From the NCBI GenBank assembly GCA_040381075.1, contig JBEIHX010000042.1:1-28122 (forward strand): 28,122 nucleotides of DNA, given 5' to 3'. This document shows, piece by piece, positions 13,102 to 21,841 of this stretch (position 1 is the first letter of the stretch; every line of letters begins with the position of its first letter). The position numbers and the translations under genes were made by a program. The stretch comes from JBEIHX01 sp040381075. Its GTDB lineage: Bacteria; Pseudomonadota; Alphaproteobacteria; Caulobacterales; Aquidulcibacteraceae. The notes below the pieces were generated by a model. That model had not been told where the DNA came from and did no database searches. It saw only the letters and a program-made list of their open reading frames with translations.

Positions 13102-15744
13102 ATGACTTCACCAGCAGATTCCGAGCGCGCGGCGGTCGCCGCGGCCGTCGTCGCCCTGTGTGGCGCTGTCATTCTCGGATTTCCGGTCGCGGCTGCGGCG
13201 CAGGACGCCGCCCCGGCAGGCGATGATGACATCACCGTGGTGGTCACCGGCAGCTACATCAAGCGGGCGCCGGAGGATGCGCCCACGCCGATCGCCACCC
13301 TGGGGCGTGACACGTTTGACGCCAACGCCCTGGCGACGCCGGATGACGTGCTGCGCCTGTTGCCCGGCAATTCGGGATCGGTGAACCAGCCCGACACCAC
13401 GGGCTCGCCATTCCAGGTCGGGACCGCCCAGCTCAACCTGCGCGGCCTTGGCCTCGCGTCCACGCTCACCCTGGTGAACGGGCGGCGGCAAACGTCCGCG
13501 CCGATCCCCAATGACGACGGTTCGAGCTTTGTCGACATCAACGTCCTGCCGCTGATCATGGTGGATCGGCTTGAGGTGCTGCAGGACGGCGCGGCCGCCG
13601 TCTATGGATCCGACGCGGTCGCCGGGGTCGGCAACTTCATCATGCGCGACCGTGTGGCGCGCCCGGAGGTTCGCCTGTCCTATCAGTCCACGCTGGAAAG
13701 CGGTCAGGTCGACTGGATGGTCGCTGGAGCGACCGGCATTGAGCGCGGGCCGCTGCGGATCGCCGCCGGGCTTGAATATCTGGACCGCTCGCCGCTGGCG
13801 CAGAACGACCGCGCAGTGTCGCGCGGCAAGATCCGCTCAGCGCTTGGCTTTCCCGGCGCATTTCAGCCTGGGGCGCTGCCGATCATCGATCCCAATTGCG
13901 AGGCCGGCGGCGGGCGCAGACAGCCCTTCGGCATTCCCGGCCAGCCCAATGTCGGCTTCTGCAGCATTGATCTGACGCCGTTCTTTGAGCTGATCTCCGC
14001 CGAGCAGCGTCTTACCGGCTACGGCGTCGCCACGCTTGACCTGAAGTCCGGCCGGACCGCCTACGCCGAACTCGGCTTCGCGCGCAATGAGGCCGAGGTC
14101 AAATCCGCGCCGGCCTTTCCGGATCTGAAGTTCCCGATCGTGCCGGCCAACAATCCCGGCAACCTGGTCGCAAATGGCGGGTTCGGGGTTCCGGTGCGCT
14201 TCTTCGGACGGTCGCTCAGCGGGGCCAACTACGACCCGACCATCCAGGGGCGCGAGAACACGGCGCTGCGCCTTGTCGGCGGCCTGCGCGGGCCGCTCGC
14301 GGGCGGCTGGGACTATGATCTTGCCGCCGTCTACAGCAAGCAGCGCTTCCAGGCGACCAATATCCGCGACGTGAAGATCGACCGCTTCGCCGCAGCGCTC
14401 GCGGGCGTCGGCGGACCGAACAACAATCAGTTCTTCAATCCGTTCGGCAGCTCACTGACCAATCCGGCGCTGGCCAATTCGCGCGCGGTCATCCAGGACT
14501 TCACGGCCAATTCCTGGCGCGACTACGAGGCGAGCCTGACCACGGCGGACGCCGTCATTTCCGGTGATTGGCTGACGCTCCCCGCCGGTCCGATCGGCGT
14601 GGCGCTTGGGGCCCAGGTGCGGTCCGAGCGCCTCTCCTTCTCCAGCGATCCCGACAGCCGCAACGGCAATCTGACCTTCCTGTTCAGCGGGCCGAATTTT
14701 GAGGAAGACCGCACGATCTATGCGGCGTTCGCAGAACTCGCCGTGCCGCTGCACAAGCGTCTTGAGGCTCAGGTCGCGGCGCGCTTCGAGAACTATGGCG
14801 GCGGGATCGGCGAGAGCCTTGATCCGAAGGTTGCGCTGCGCTGGGAGCCGGTCGACGGTCTCGTCCTGCGCGGCTCGGCCGGCACGAGCTTTCGCGCGCC
14901 CTCGCTGTCACAGACCACATCGATCTCCACCATCAACGAGGCTGTGGCCGATCCGCGCAACCGCGCCACCATTCCGTTCTTCACCGCGGTGGTCACGACG
15001 CCCAACGCCAACCTCAAACCGGAAGAGGCCGTCAACACAAACTTCGGCGTGGTCTGGACGCCGACGCCGGCGTTGACCTTGAGCATCGACTACTGGCGTT
15101 ACGACTACTCCGACATCATTGTGAAGCAGAACGCCCAGGCGATCGTGAACGCCAACCCGGATGATCCGCGCGTCATCCGCCCGACCGGACCGACAGGTCT
15201 GATCTCGCAGGTGCGCGTCTCCTTCGTGAACGCCAATTCAGTGGAGACGGACGGCGTCGACATCACCGCCAGGTACGATCTTGACCTGCGTGACGGCGCC
15301 CGGCTGTCGCTGGGCACGTCTGCGACCTACATCAACTCCTACCTCGCCAATGAGAATGGCGTGGAGCTCGATCTCGTCGGCTTGCGCAACTTCCAGAATT
15401 TCGCCCGCTCGCTGCCGCAATGGCGCGCCACGACCACAGCGAGCTGGGAGCTTGGACCGCACAAGATCGGCGCGACACTCACCTATATCGACAGCTACCG
15501 CGAGAACCTCAACGACCGCACCAGCCCGATCAACGGCTTCAAGATCGCAAGCTGGAGCAGCATTGACGTGCAGTACAGTCTGCAGATGGACTCGATCGAC
15601 GCGGACCTTCAGGTCGGCCTGATCAACGCCTCCGACCAGCTGCCGCCGCCGACCGGCGCCCCTGGCGACCTGCAGGGCTTTGACCGGCTGGTGCACGATC
15701 CGCGGGGCGCCATGGCCTATATACGCATCGGCAAGCGCTTCTGA
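13102..15744 (+). CDS. TonB-dependent outer-membrane receptor
   Basis: An 880-residue protein. The ATG at 13102 follows GGGAGGG at 5 nt; the frame is open back to 13012, but that segment has no signal-like sequence. Residues 1-33 form a signal peptide (AVAAAVVALCGAVILGF, then VAAAAQ before Asp). The plug domain starts with ITVVVTGSYIKRAP (a TonB-box-like stretch), then TAQLNLRGLGLASTLTLVNG and VLQDGAAAVYGSDAVAGVGN. A 22-strand barrel follows and ends in the terminal Phe of IRIGKRF. There is no N-terminal STN domain, so it is probably not an ECF-sigma transducer. Such receptors of oligotrophic alphaproteobacteria import siderophores, oligosaccharides, lignin- or steroid-like molecules. First gene of the divergent operon; its stop overlaps the MFS start (TGATG). 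Confidence 0.96.
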   Translation: MTSPADSERAAVAAAVVALCGAVILGFPVAAAAQDAAPAGDDDITVVVTGSYIKRAPEDAPTPIATLGRDTFDANALATPDDVLRLLPGNSGSVNQPDTTGSPFQVGTAQLNLRGLGLASTLTLVNGRRQTSAPIPNDDGSSFVDINVLPLIMVDRLEVLQDGAAAVYGSDAVAGVGNFIMRDRVARPEVRLSYQSTLESGQVDWMVAGATGIERGPLRIAAGLEYLDRSPLAQNDRAVSRGKIRSALGFPGAFQPGALPIIDPNCEAGGGRRQPFGIPGQPNVGFCSIDLTPFFELISAEQRLTGYGVATLDLKSGRTAYAELGFARNEAEVKSAPAFPDLKFPIVPANNPGNLVANGGFGVPVRFFGRSLSGANYDPTIQGRENTALRLVGGLRGPLAGGWDYDLAAVYSKQRFQATNIRDVKIDRFAAALAGVGGPNNNQFFNPFGSSLTNPALANSRAVIQDFTANSWRDYEASLTTADAVISGDWLTLPAGPIGVALGAQVRSERLSFSSDPDSRNGNLTFLFSGPNFEEDRTIYAAFAELAVPLHKRLEAQVAARFENYGGGIGESLDPKVALRWEPVDGLVLRGSAGTSFRAPSLSQTTSISTINEAVADPRNRATIPFFTAVVTTPNANLKPEEAVNTNFGVVWTPTPALTLSIDYWRYDYSDIIVKQNAQAIVNANPDDPRVIRPTGPTGLISQVRVSFVNANSVETDGVDITARYDLDLRDGARLSLGTSATYINSYLANENGVELDLVGLRNFQNFARSLPQWRATTTASWELGPHKIGATLTYIDSYRENLNDRTSPINGFKIASWSSIDVQYSLQMDSIDADLQVGLINASDQLPPPTGAPGDLQGFDRLVHDPRGAMAYIRIGKRF

Positions 15745-17207
15745 TGCCGGCGCCAACGGGCGAACAGCAGGGTCCGCGGGCGGGCGGTCCAGGTTCCGAG
15801 GGTGTAAGTCCCCGTAGGGACGGCGGGACAGGAACCGGCGGCTCGGGTCCGCCGGGACCGGATGCAGGCGCGCACGCGCCGGCCCGGTCCCGGATCGGGG
15901 TCTATCCCTACTTCGTCGTGGCGGTGCTGATGATCGCCTACATGGTGTCGTTCATCGACCGCACCATCATGGCGCTGCTGATCGATCCCATCCGCAAGGA
16001 TCTCGGACTGAGCGACACCCAGATCAGCCTGCTGGTCGGCTTCGCCTTCGCCCTGTTCTACACAGTGCTTGGCATTCCCTTCGGGCGCTGGGTGGACGTG
16101 CGCGAACGCCGCTGGCTGATCGTCTCCGGCATCGCCGTCTGGAGCCTGATGACGGCGGCCTGCGGCCTGGCGCGCAATTTCTGGGAAATGTTCCTGGCGC
16201 GCATGGGCGTCGGCGTCGGGGAGGCGACGCTGTCGCCAGCCTCCTATTCGTTGATCGCGGACTATTTTCCCAAGGAGAGGCTCGGCCTGGCCATGAGCAT
16301 TTACGCCTCCGGCATCACGGTGGGGGGCGGACTGGCGCTGATGGTCGGCGGTTTCGTGGCGCAGTGGGCCGCAGGCGTCGGCGCGGTTCATCTGCCGGTG
16401 ATCGGCGAGGTGCGCGGCTGGCAGGTTGCGTTCATGGTCGTGGGCCTTCCCGGCCTGTTGGTCGCGCTCCTCGCCATGTTTATCCGCGAGCCGGCGCGCC
16501 GCAGCGAGGGCGCGTCGCCGGCCGGCGCGGGCGGCGCGCCAAGCCTGGGCGAGACGGCGTCCTACATCCTTCGCCATGGCGGCGCCTTCGCCGGCGTGTT
16601 CCTGGGCTATGGGCTTGTGGCGGTGATGTCCTACGCGGTGGTGGTGTGGGTTCCGACTTTCTACATGCGGGTGCATGCCATGGCCCCCAGCGACGTTGGG
16701 CTCATCTATGGATTGATGTTCATGGTGTGCGGCACGGCCGGCATGCTCATCGGCGGGGCTGTGTCCGACCGGCTGGCGGCGCGCGGTCTGCTCGATGCGC
16801 CAGCGCGCGTGTTTCTGGGCGCGGCGATCCTGCACGCGCCCCTGGTGATCGGCGCCATGCTGGTTCCCGACCGCGTGCTGTCGCTGGTGCTGATGGGCGC
16901 GGCCCTCTTCGTGCTGACCGCGACAGGCGGGCTGCAGGGCGCGACGGTGCAGGTCATGACGCCGAACCGCATGCGCGGCCAGACCGCCGCGCTCTACCTT
17001 CTGAGCGCCAATCTCATCGGTCTGGGCATTGGTCCGACGCTCACGGCGGTTCTGTCCGACACCGTCTTCGGCGGCCCGATGGGCATCGGTCAGGCGATCG
17101 CGGCCACCGCCGCCATCACCCTGCCGCTCGGGGCCGTGCTCATCGCGCTGGCGCTTGGCCCGATGCGGGCCGTCGCCGGGGCGCTGCGCGCAGGAGATCT
17201 GCGATGA
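15744..17207 (+). CDS. MFS transporter, spinster-like
   Basis: A 487-residue carrier with about 12 membrane segments. The first is YFVVAVLMIAYMVSFIDRTI (about residues 54-73). Motif A-type loop GRWVDVRERRW lies at about 112-122 and MGVGVGEATLSPASYSLIAD at about 153-172, which is characteristic of the spinster/hexuronate-like MFS group common in sphingomonad and caulobacter catabolic clusters. The first ~47 residues are an unusual Gly/Pro-rich cytosolic extension with no internal Met, so the overlapping ATG at 15744 is kept. It is coupled to the receptor upstream (TGATG) and the hydrolase downstream (ATGA), suggesting inner-membrane uptake of the same substrate or export of a product. Direction and substrate cannot be read from sequence. 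Confidence 0.94.
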   Translation: MPAPTGEQQGPRAGGPGSEGVSPRRDGGTGTGGSGPPGPDAGAHAPARSRIGVYPYFVVAVLMIAYMVSFIDRTIMALLIDPIRKDLGLSDTQISLLVGFAFALFYTVLGIPFGRWVDVRERRWLIVSGIAVWSLMTAACGLARNFWEMFLARMGVGVGEATLSPASYSLIADYFPKERLGLAMSIYASGITVGGGLALMVGGFVAQWAAGVGAVHLPVIGEVRGWQVAFMVVGLPGLLVALLAMFIREPARRSEGASPAGAGGAPSLGETASYILRHGGAFAGVFLGYGLVAVMSYAVVVWVPTFYMRVHAMAPSDVGLIYGLMFMVCGTAGMLIGGAVSDRLAARGLLDAPARVFLGAAILHAPLVIGAMLVPDRVLSLVLMGAALFVLTATGGLQGATVQVMTPNRMRGQTAALYLLSANLIGLGIGPTLTAVLSDTVFGGPMGIGQAIAATAAITLPLGAVLIALALGPMRAVAGALRAGDLR

Positions 17208-18373
17208 AACCGTATGAATTCGACCGCGCGCCGTTGAGCATCGCCTTTCAGGATCAGTCCGGCTTCAAGGAAACCTATGGCGGCAGCCAGGACTGGGTGC
17301 TGTGCGAGGGCCAGTTCCTGCGGCCGCGCGACGCCCCGGCGCAGGATACGGTCGTCATCTTCATGCATCCGAGCGGGGTGATGAACCATCTGCCCATGCC
17401 CATGGCGCTGGCGCGCGCCGGCGTGCCGGTGATCTGCGCCGGCTCGCGCTATCCCCACAACGACACCGCGCTCATCATGGAGAAGGTGGTGATGGATCTC
17501 GGGCGCTATGTGCGCCATGCCCGGGAGGCCATGGGGTTCGCGAAGGTCGTGCTGGCGGGCTGGTCCGGCGGCGGATCGCTGTCGCTGTTCTATCAGTCGC
17601 AGTCCGAGCGTCCGACGATCACGCACACCCCGGCCGGCGATCCGGCCGATCTGACCGCGGCCGGTCTCCTGCCGGCTGACGGGGTCATGCAGCTGGCCGC
17701 CCATGTCAGCCGCGCCATCACCCTGTCGGAGTGGATCGACCCGGCGATCCGCAATGAGTTTGATCCCGACGACCGCGACCCCGCCCTCGACATCTATGGC
17801 GAACCGCCTGCAGCGCAGGCGCCATTCCCGGTCGCGTTCCAGGAGACCTATCGGGCGGCGCAGGCGGCCCGGATCGCGCGCATCACGGACGGCGTGCGCC
17901 AGCGCCTGGAGGATCTGCGCCGGCGCGGCCTGCCGCGTTCGGAATACTGTTTCGTGGTGCACGGCACGATGGCGGATCTGCGCTGGCTTGATCCGGCGAT
18001 CGATCCGAACGACCGACGCCCCAACTGGTGCTATATGGGCGATCCGCGGGTCGTGAACATGAGTCCGGCCCATATCGCGCGCTATTCGTCGCTGCGCTCC
18101 TGGCTGTCGCAGTGGTCGCAGCTGTCGCCCGCCGACGGACCAAAATGCGCTGGCGATGTGAGCGTGCCGGCCCTCGTCGTGGAGAACAGCGCCGACGACG
18201 CCTGCACGCCGAGCCATGCCGCGCGCATCCGCGCCGGGTTCACGCAGGTGATCCCGGAGTATCACAGCATTGCGGGCGCGACGCACTACTACATGGGTCA
18301 GAAGGAGCAGCTTCTGGCCGCCCTGTCGGTCATCCTGGACTGGATGACGCGCCACGGCTTTCGCAAGGCCTGA
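17204..18373 (+). CDS. Alpha/beta-fold hydrolase
   Basis: A 389-residue protein starting at ATG 17204 (4-bp ATGA overlap with the MFS gene). The oxyanion region FMHPSGVMNHL (53-63) and nucleophile elbow GWSGGG (119-124, Ser121) are clear. Late in the chain VVENSADDACTP supplies an acid (near 330) and GATHYYMGQ supplies the catalytic His (near 364). There is no signal peptide, so it is cytosolic. A large insertion (about residues 145-300) between strands is a cap domain. It probably cleaves an ester, lactone or C-C bond of the compound brought in by the two transport proteins. I do not recognise a characterised subfamily. A longer frame reaching back to 16364 is a shadow of the MFS gene. Confidence 0.92.
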   Translation: MKPYEFDRAPLSIAFQDQSGFKETYGGSQDWVLCEGQFLRPRDAPAQDTVVIFMHPSGVMNHLPMPMALARAGVPVICAGSRYPHNDTALIMEKVVMDLGRYVRHAREAMGFAKVVLAGWSGGGSLSLFYQSQSERPTITHTPAGDPADLTAAGLLPADGVMQLAAHVSRAITLSEWIDPAIRNEFDPDDRDPALDIYGEPPAAQAPFPVAFQETYRAAQAARIARITDGVRQRLEDLRRRGLPRSEYCFVVHGTMADLRWLDPAIDPNDRRPNWCYMGDPRVVNMSPAHIARYSSLRSWLSQWSQLSPADGPKCAGDVSVPALVVENSADDACTPSHAARIRAGFTQVIPEYHSIAGATHYYMGQKEQLLAALSVILDWMTRHGFRKA

Positions 18374-18425
18374 GGCGAGCGCAAACCGGCCGGCCAGCGG
18401 ATGGGCGCGGGGCCTGACGGCCTGC

Positions 18426-19547
18426 TCAGCGGCCTATCCGGCGCACCACCACCGCATCGCTGTTGAGCGGCAATTCGACCAGCATGCCGTCATGGGCGAC
18501 GCGGATGTCGGGTCCTTCGGGTTGGCTGTTGGTCTGCAGTCCGCGCAAGCGGAAGCGATCGCCGAGCCAGGGTGGGGTCGGCGGAACGAAGTGGTTGAGG
18601 AGCACCAGCTTCACGCCCGCCGCGCGGGCGGCCGCCACGGCGTCGCCGGGCGCGGCGTGATAGTCCTGGATGTCGCGGAGCACCCTGGCGAGGCGGTCGC
18701 GACCGGCGCTGTCGGCGGCCTCGGCCATGGCCTGCACCACCTCCTTGTCGATCGCCTCATGGATCAGCACGTCGGCCCCGCGCGCATTGGCGGCGACCGA
18801 TGGGGTCTGGCGGGTATCCCCGGAGAACACCACCGAGCGGCCGCGGTAGTCGATGCGGTAGCCATAGGCTGGCGTGACGGGCGGGTGCTCCACCGCAAAG
18901 GCGGTGACCCGCAGCGCGCCATCGTCCCACAGCACGGCCGTGTCGCCGCCCGCAAGGGGCGTTCGCGCCGGCGTCGCGACGAGCCGGGGCTCCATGACGG
19001 CGAGCGCGCCCGGCAGAAGGGCTGCGCCATGATGGGCCGTGCGATAGCTGGAGTCAGGCGCGAAGGCCTGGTTGAAGCCCGCCACCACCTGCTCCACGCC
19101 CGGCCCGCCCCACACGCGCAGGGGCGCGCGACGTCCGTCAACCCAGCTTTGCATGTTGGCGACGGGCAGGTCGGCGATGTGGTCTGAGTGGAAGTGCGTC
19201 ACCAGAACATCGCTGAGCGCGCCCGCTGGCGTCGGCCATTGCGCGACGCGGCTCCAGCTTCCGCCGCCCGCATCCACCAGGATCATCCGCCCGCCGGCGA
19301 ACACGGCGAAACACGGTTCTGCGGCCGCGTCGTCGGGCAGGGGCGAGCCGCTGCCGCACACCGCCACGCGCAGCGCATCGTCGCGCAGCAGCGCCGTGCG
19401 GTCCTGCGTCATCACGCGGGCGATCAGACGGTCGACGAGAGGACGCTGCAGGTCGGGCAGGGTCAGGACCGCCGCGCCCGCAGCCGTGATCATCACCAGG
19501 ACCGCTGCGCCCACGCCGGCGATCACACGCAAGACAGGCCGCCTCAT
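18426..19547 (-). CDS. Metallo-beta-lactamase-fold hydrolase with N-terminal membrane segment
   Basis: A 373-residue protein. The ATG at 19547 overlaps the GST stop by 4 bp. The N-terminus VLRVIAGVGAAVLVMITAAG (residues 5-24) is a signal or membrane anchor, which places the enzyme in the periplasm or on the membrane. The MBL zinc motif is VTHFHSDHIADL (His118, His120, Asp122, His123), with VFSGDTRQTPS (Asp ligand) and LLNHFVPP (last His) further along. Between residues 60 and 100 VAVCGSGSPLPDD and ILVDAGGGS match the RNase Z/arylsulfatase-like subgroup. These enzymes hydrolyse esters, lactones, sulfate or phosphodiesters. All ligands are present, so it should be active. Last gene of a three-gene operon, convergent with the receptor operon. 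Confidence 0.92.
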   Translation of the reverse strand: MRRPVLRVIAGVGAAVLVMITAAGAAVLTLPDLQRPLVDRLIARVMTQDRTALLRDDALRVAVCGSGSPLPDDAAAEPCFAVFAGGRMILVDAGGGSWSRVAQWPTPAGALSDVLVTHFHSDHIADLPVANMQSWVDGRRAPLRVWGGPGVEQVVAGFNQAFAPDSSYRTAHHGAALLPGALAVMEPRLVATPARTPLAGGDTAVLWDDGALRVTAFAVEHPPVTPAYGYRIDYRGRSVVFSGDTRQTPSVAANARGADVLIHEAIDKEVVQAMAEAADSAGRDRLARVLRDIQDYHAAPGDAVAAARAAGVKLVLLNHFVPPTPPWLGDRFRLRGLQTNSQPEGPDIRVAHDGMLVELPLNSDAVVVRRIGR

Positions 19548-20545
19548 GACGCCGCCAGCGTCGCGAGCGCGCCGACCTCGTCCAACAGCGGCGTGATGCG
19601 CGCCCTGGCGCTCTGCGGGGTCGCGGCGAAGGCGGCGCGCAAGGCCGCCAGACACTTCACCTGGTACTTGAAGACGCCCTGTTCATAGGCGCGCCCGCGC
19701 GCCTCGAAGCGCACCATGTCTTCGCCTGCCGCCACAGCGCGCGCATTGGCCGCCAGGAACGGCAGGTAGACCTCGCCGGCAAGCGCAAGCAGGGCCGTGA
19801 GCAGCGGCGAGGCCGGCGCGTGCGGCGCGTCCCAGTCGCCCTCCAGGCCGGAAAGGTCATGCATGTTCTCCACCCAGCGCATCGCGAAGGGGAAGCGTTC
19901 GCGCATCATGTCGCTCGGCGTCGGATCGATGGCGAGCTGGCTCAGCTGGCCGTGGATGGCGAATTCCGCAAGGGATGGACGCCCGCCGAACAGGAAAGGC
20001 CGGCGCGGCGCTTCGCTGTCGAGCGCCGCCAGAAAATCCTCCGCCGTGCCTTCGATCAGGGGCTGGTTGGCGGGCGTGCAGCCGACGATCGCCATGCGCC
20101 CGACCTGACGGTTGCGGAAGGCGGCGGCGAAGGAGCCGACGGTGTCAGCCCCGGCGCCCGGCAGGGAATCGTAGGCGAGCCAGCGGCTCATCATCTCCTG
20201 GTCGCGGGTGCGAAACCAGCGATAGTGGAACATCCACTTGGTCATCCATTCATCAGCCATGTCCTCGATCAGGGCGGCCAGGAAGGCGTCCCCGGGATCC
20301 GGGGGGATGACGCTGCGGTCGGCATGGCGCGTTTCCAGGTCGTGGATCAGCGGCGTTGAATCGTTGGCGAGATGATCGTCCGGATACTGCAGGACCGGGA
20401 TGACCGGCGTCTTGAGCCGGGTCTGTGCAAGCTCCATGCCCTGCCGGCCCTGGACCCAGACATGCGGGATGCGGCGGTAGCGCAAGAGCGCGCGCATCTT
20501 GATCGAGTAGGGCGATCCGAGCGCCCCGTAGAGCCGATAGGTCAT
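19544..20545 (-). CDS. Glutathione S-transferase-like protein
   Basis: A 333-residue protein, longer than typical 200-230 residue GSTs. Residues 1-75 form a thioredoxin-like GST N-domain: YRLYGALGSPYSIKMRALLR, then TPVIPVLQYPDDHLANDSTP with the cis-Pro, and a Ser in the glutathione-binding position. The helical C-domain carries FLFGGRPSLAEFAIHGQLSQ (about 183-202), and a further helical extension follows to residue 333. It may conjugate glutathione or use it for isomerisation, dehalogenation or ether cleavage; in this context it probably serves aromatic or quinone-like metabolites. The ATG at 20545 has GGGGGC 9-10 nt upstream; a 117-bp gap with GC-rich dyads separates it from the upstream gene. 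Confidence 0.88.
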   Translation of the reverse strand: MTYRLYGALGSPYSIKMRALLRYRRIPHVWVQGRQGMELAQTRLKTPVIPVLQYPDDHLANDSTPLIHDLETRHADRSVIPPDPGDAFLAALIEDMADEWMTKWMFHYRWFRTRDQEMMSRWLAYDSLPGAGADTVGSFAAAFRNRQVGRMAIVGCTPANQPLIEGTAEDFLAALDSEAPRRPFLFGGRPSLAEFAIHGQLSQLAIDPTPSDMMRERFPFAMRWVENMHDLSGLEGDWDAPHAPASPLLTALLALAGEVYLPFLAANARAVAAGEDMVRFEARGRAYEQGVFKYQVKCLAALRAAFAATPQSARARITPLLDEVGALATLAAS

Positions 20546-20662
20546 GTCATGCGCCCCCTGCGATGGATTGATGGTTCGGTGCGTGCGCCGCCGTCACCGG
20601 CGGGCTGCGCAGGACCGCCCCTGGACGGGGCCGGCGGTCGCGCCGGCGGTGTCTCAGGCGCC

Positions 20663-21841
20663 TCATGGCGGGCTCCCCTGCGCTGCGGCTGCAGCGAGAT
20701 CCTCGCCGACCGCCCATAACCGGTCCTGTCCCCACACGGCGGGCCAGGCGCCGCGCGGCCCGGTCACCCGAAATGACGGTACGCCCCACAGCCCGGCGGC
20801 GAACATCGCGTCGCGGTTGGCCTGCGCAGCGACGCGCCAGTCGGCGTCCCTGAGCGCATCGCGCATCTGCGCGCGCGTTAGTCCGGCGCGGCGCGCCAGC
20901 TGTGCAAGGCCGTCGTCCGTACCGGCGTCGACGCCCTCAGCGAACACGCCCTTGAGAAAGGACAGGATGAACGCCTCGCCCCTGCCCAGCGCCATCGCGT
21001 GATGCAGCACGGCCAGTCCGCGTTCAGCCGGGGCCCCGACCGGATCGGCGATCCGTCCGAAGGGCAGGCCGAGACGCTCGGCCTCGCGGGCGCAGTCGCG
21101 CACAATGTAGAGACGCTTCCTCATCGGCACGGGCAGGCCGCGCATCACCATCGGCAGCACGGGGCGCAGGACGGTCTCAGCGCCCATGGCGCGTGCGAGC
21201 GCATGTGCGCGCGCCATGGCCAGATAGGTGTAGGGGCTGCGCAGTGAGGCGAAGATCTCGAGGCTGAGCCCGGGGACCGGCGGGGGCGGGGGGCCGATGA
21301 CTGGCTCAAGGCGGGGAGCGAGCGCTTCCGGCGGGGCGCCCGGGCGGCGGAACGGGGCGAGGCGTTCTTCCAGATAGGCAAGCCGGTCGAGGCCCCAGCA
21401 CCACTCGCCCTCGAAATGGAACATCGCGCCCAGATAGTGTCCAAGCCGCCGGCGCAGGGCCGCGCCGGCGGCGCGCGCGTCCGGCGTGTCGTCCGGAACG
21501 CCTGCGGCTCGCGGGTCGGCGAGCGGGGTGATGGCGAGCCGGCGGGCGAGGCGGGCTGCGTCATGCGCCGACCAGGCGGCGAGGAGGGCGGGTTCGGGCG
21601 CGGCTGTTTCGTCCGGTGGCGGAACGACGTGGCGCTCCAGGATGATGTCATGGCGCGCCTCCAGCGCCGGCAGGATGGCGGCGCTGAGGGCGCTGTAGGG
21701 ATCGCCGGGCTCATGGAAGTAGCGCACCACCGGGCGCGCGCCTGTGAGCCTGCGGCGCCCCGCCGCCGTCAGGCGCTGCGCCTGACGCACCGTCGGACTC
21801 GCGATGAGCCCGGCGAAGGTCGCCGCGAGGCCTGCCCGCAT
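20663..21841 (-). CDS. DsbA-family protein, HCCA-isomerase-like, with duplicated thioredoxin fold
   Basis: A 392-residue protein. The ATG at 21841 is preceded by GGGAGG. The C-terminal half (about 195-385) is a DsbA/2-hydroxychromene-2-carboxylate isomerase-type domain: LEIFASLRSPYTYLAMARAH, helical insertion, then GLWGVPSFRV with the cis-Pro and WGQDRLWAV. No CxxC is present; Ser replaces it, as in the glutathione-dependent isomerases of aromatic degradation. The N-terminal half (about 38-160) repeats the pattern in weaker form: VVRYFHEPGDPYSALSAAIL. Thus it appears to be a tandem fusion about twice the usual ~200 residues. It starts the operon with the GST-like and MBL genes, which supports a glutathione-linked role. 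Exact reaction unknown. Confidence 0.88.
   Translation of the reverse strand: MRAGLAATFAGLIASPTVRQAQRLTAAGRRRLTGARPVVRYFHEPGDPYSALSAAILPALEARHDIILERHVVPPPDETAAPEPALLAAWSAHDAARLARRLAITPLADPRAAGVPDDTPDARAAGAALRRRLGHYLGAMFHFEGEWCWGLDRLAYLEERLAPFRRPGAPPEALAPRLEPVIGPPPPPVPGLSLEIFASLRSPYTYLAMARAHALARAMGAETVLRPVLPMVMRGLPVPMRKRLYIVRDCAREAERLGLPFGRIADPVGAPAERGLAVLHHAMALGRGEAFILSFLKGVFAEGVDAGTDDGLAQLARRAGLTRAQMRDALRDADWRVAAQANRDAMFAAGLWGVPSFRVTGPRGAWPAVWGQDRLWAVGEDLAAAAAQGSPP

Noticed and set aside
16364..17203. N-terminal extension of the alpha/beta hydrolase frame into the MFS gene
   Set aside because: The extension is an out-of-frame reading of the MFS gene; the ATG at 17204 with ATGA overlap is the natural start.
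17090..18355. Long minus-strand frame (421 codons) opposite the alpha/beta hydrolase
   Set aside because: Shadow; the plus-strand frame has the GxSxG elbow and operon overlap.
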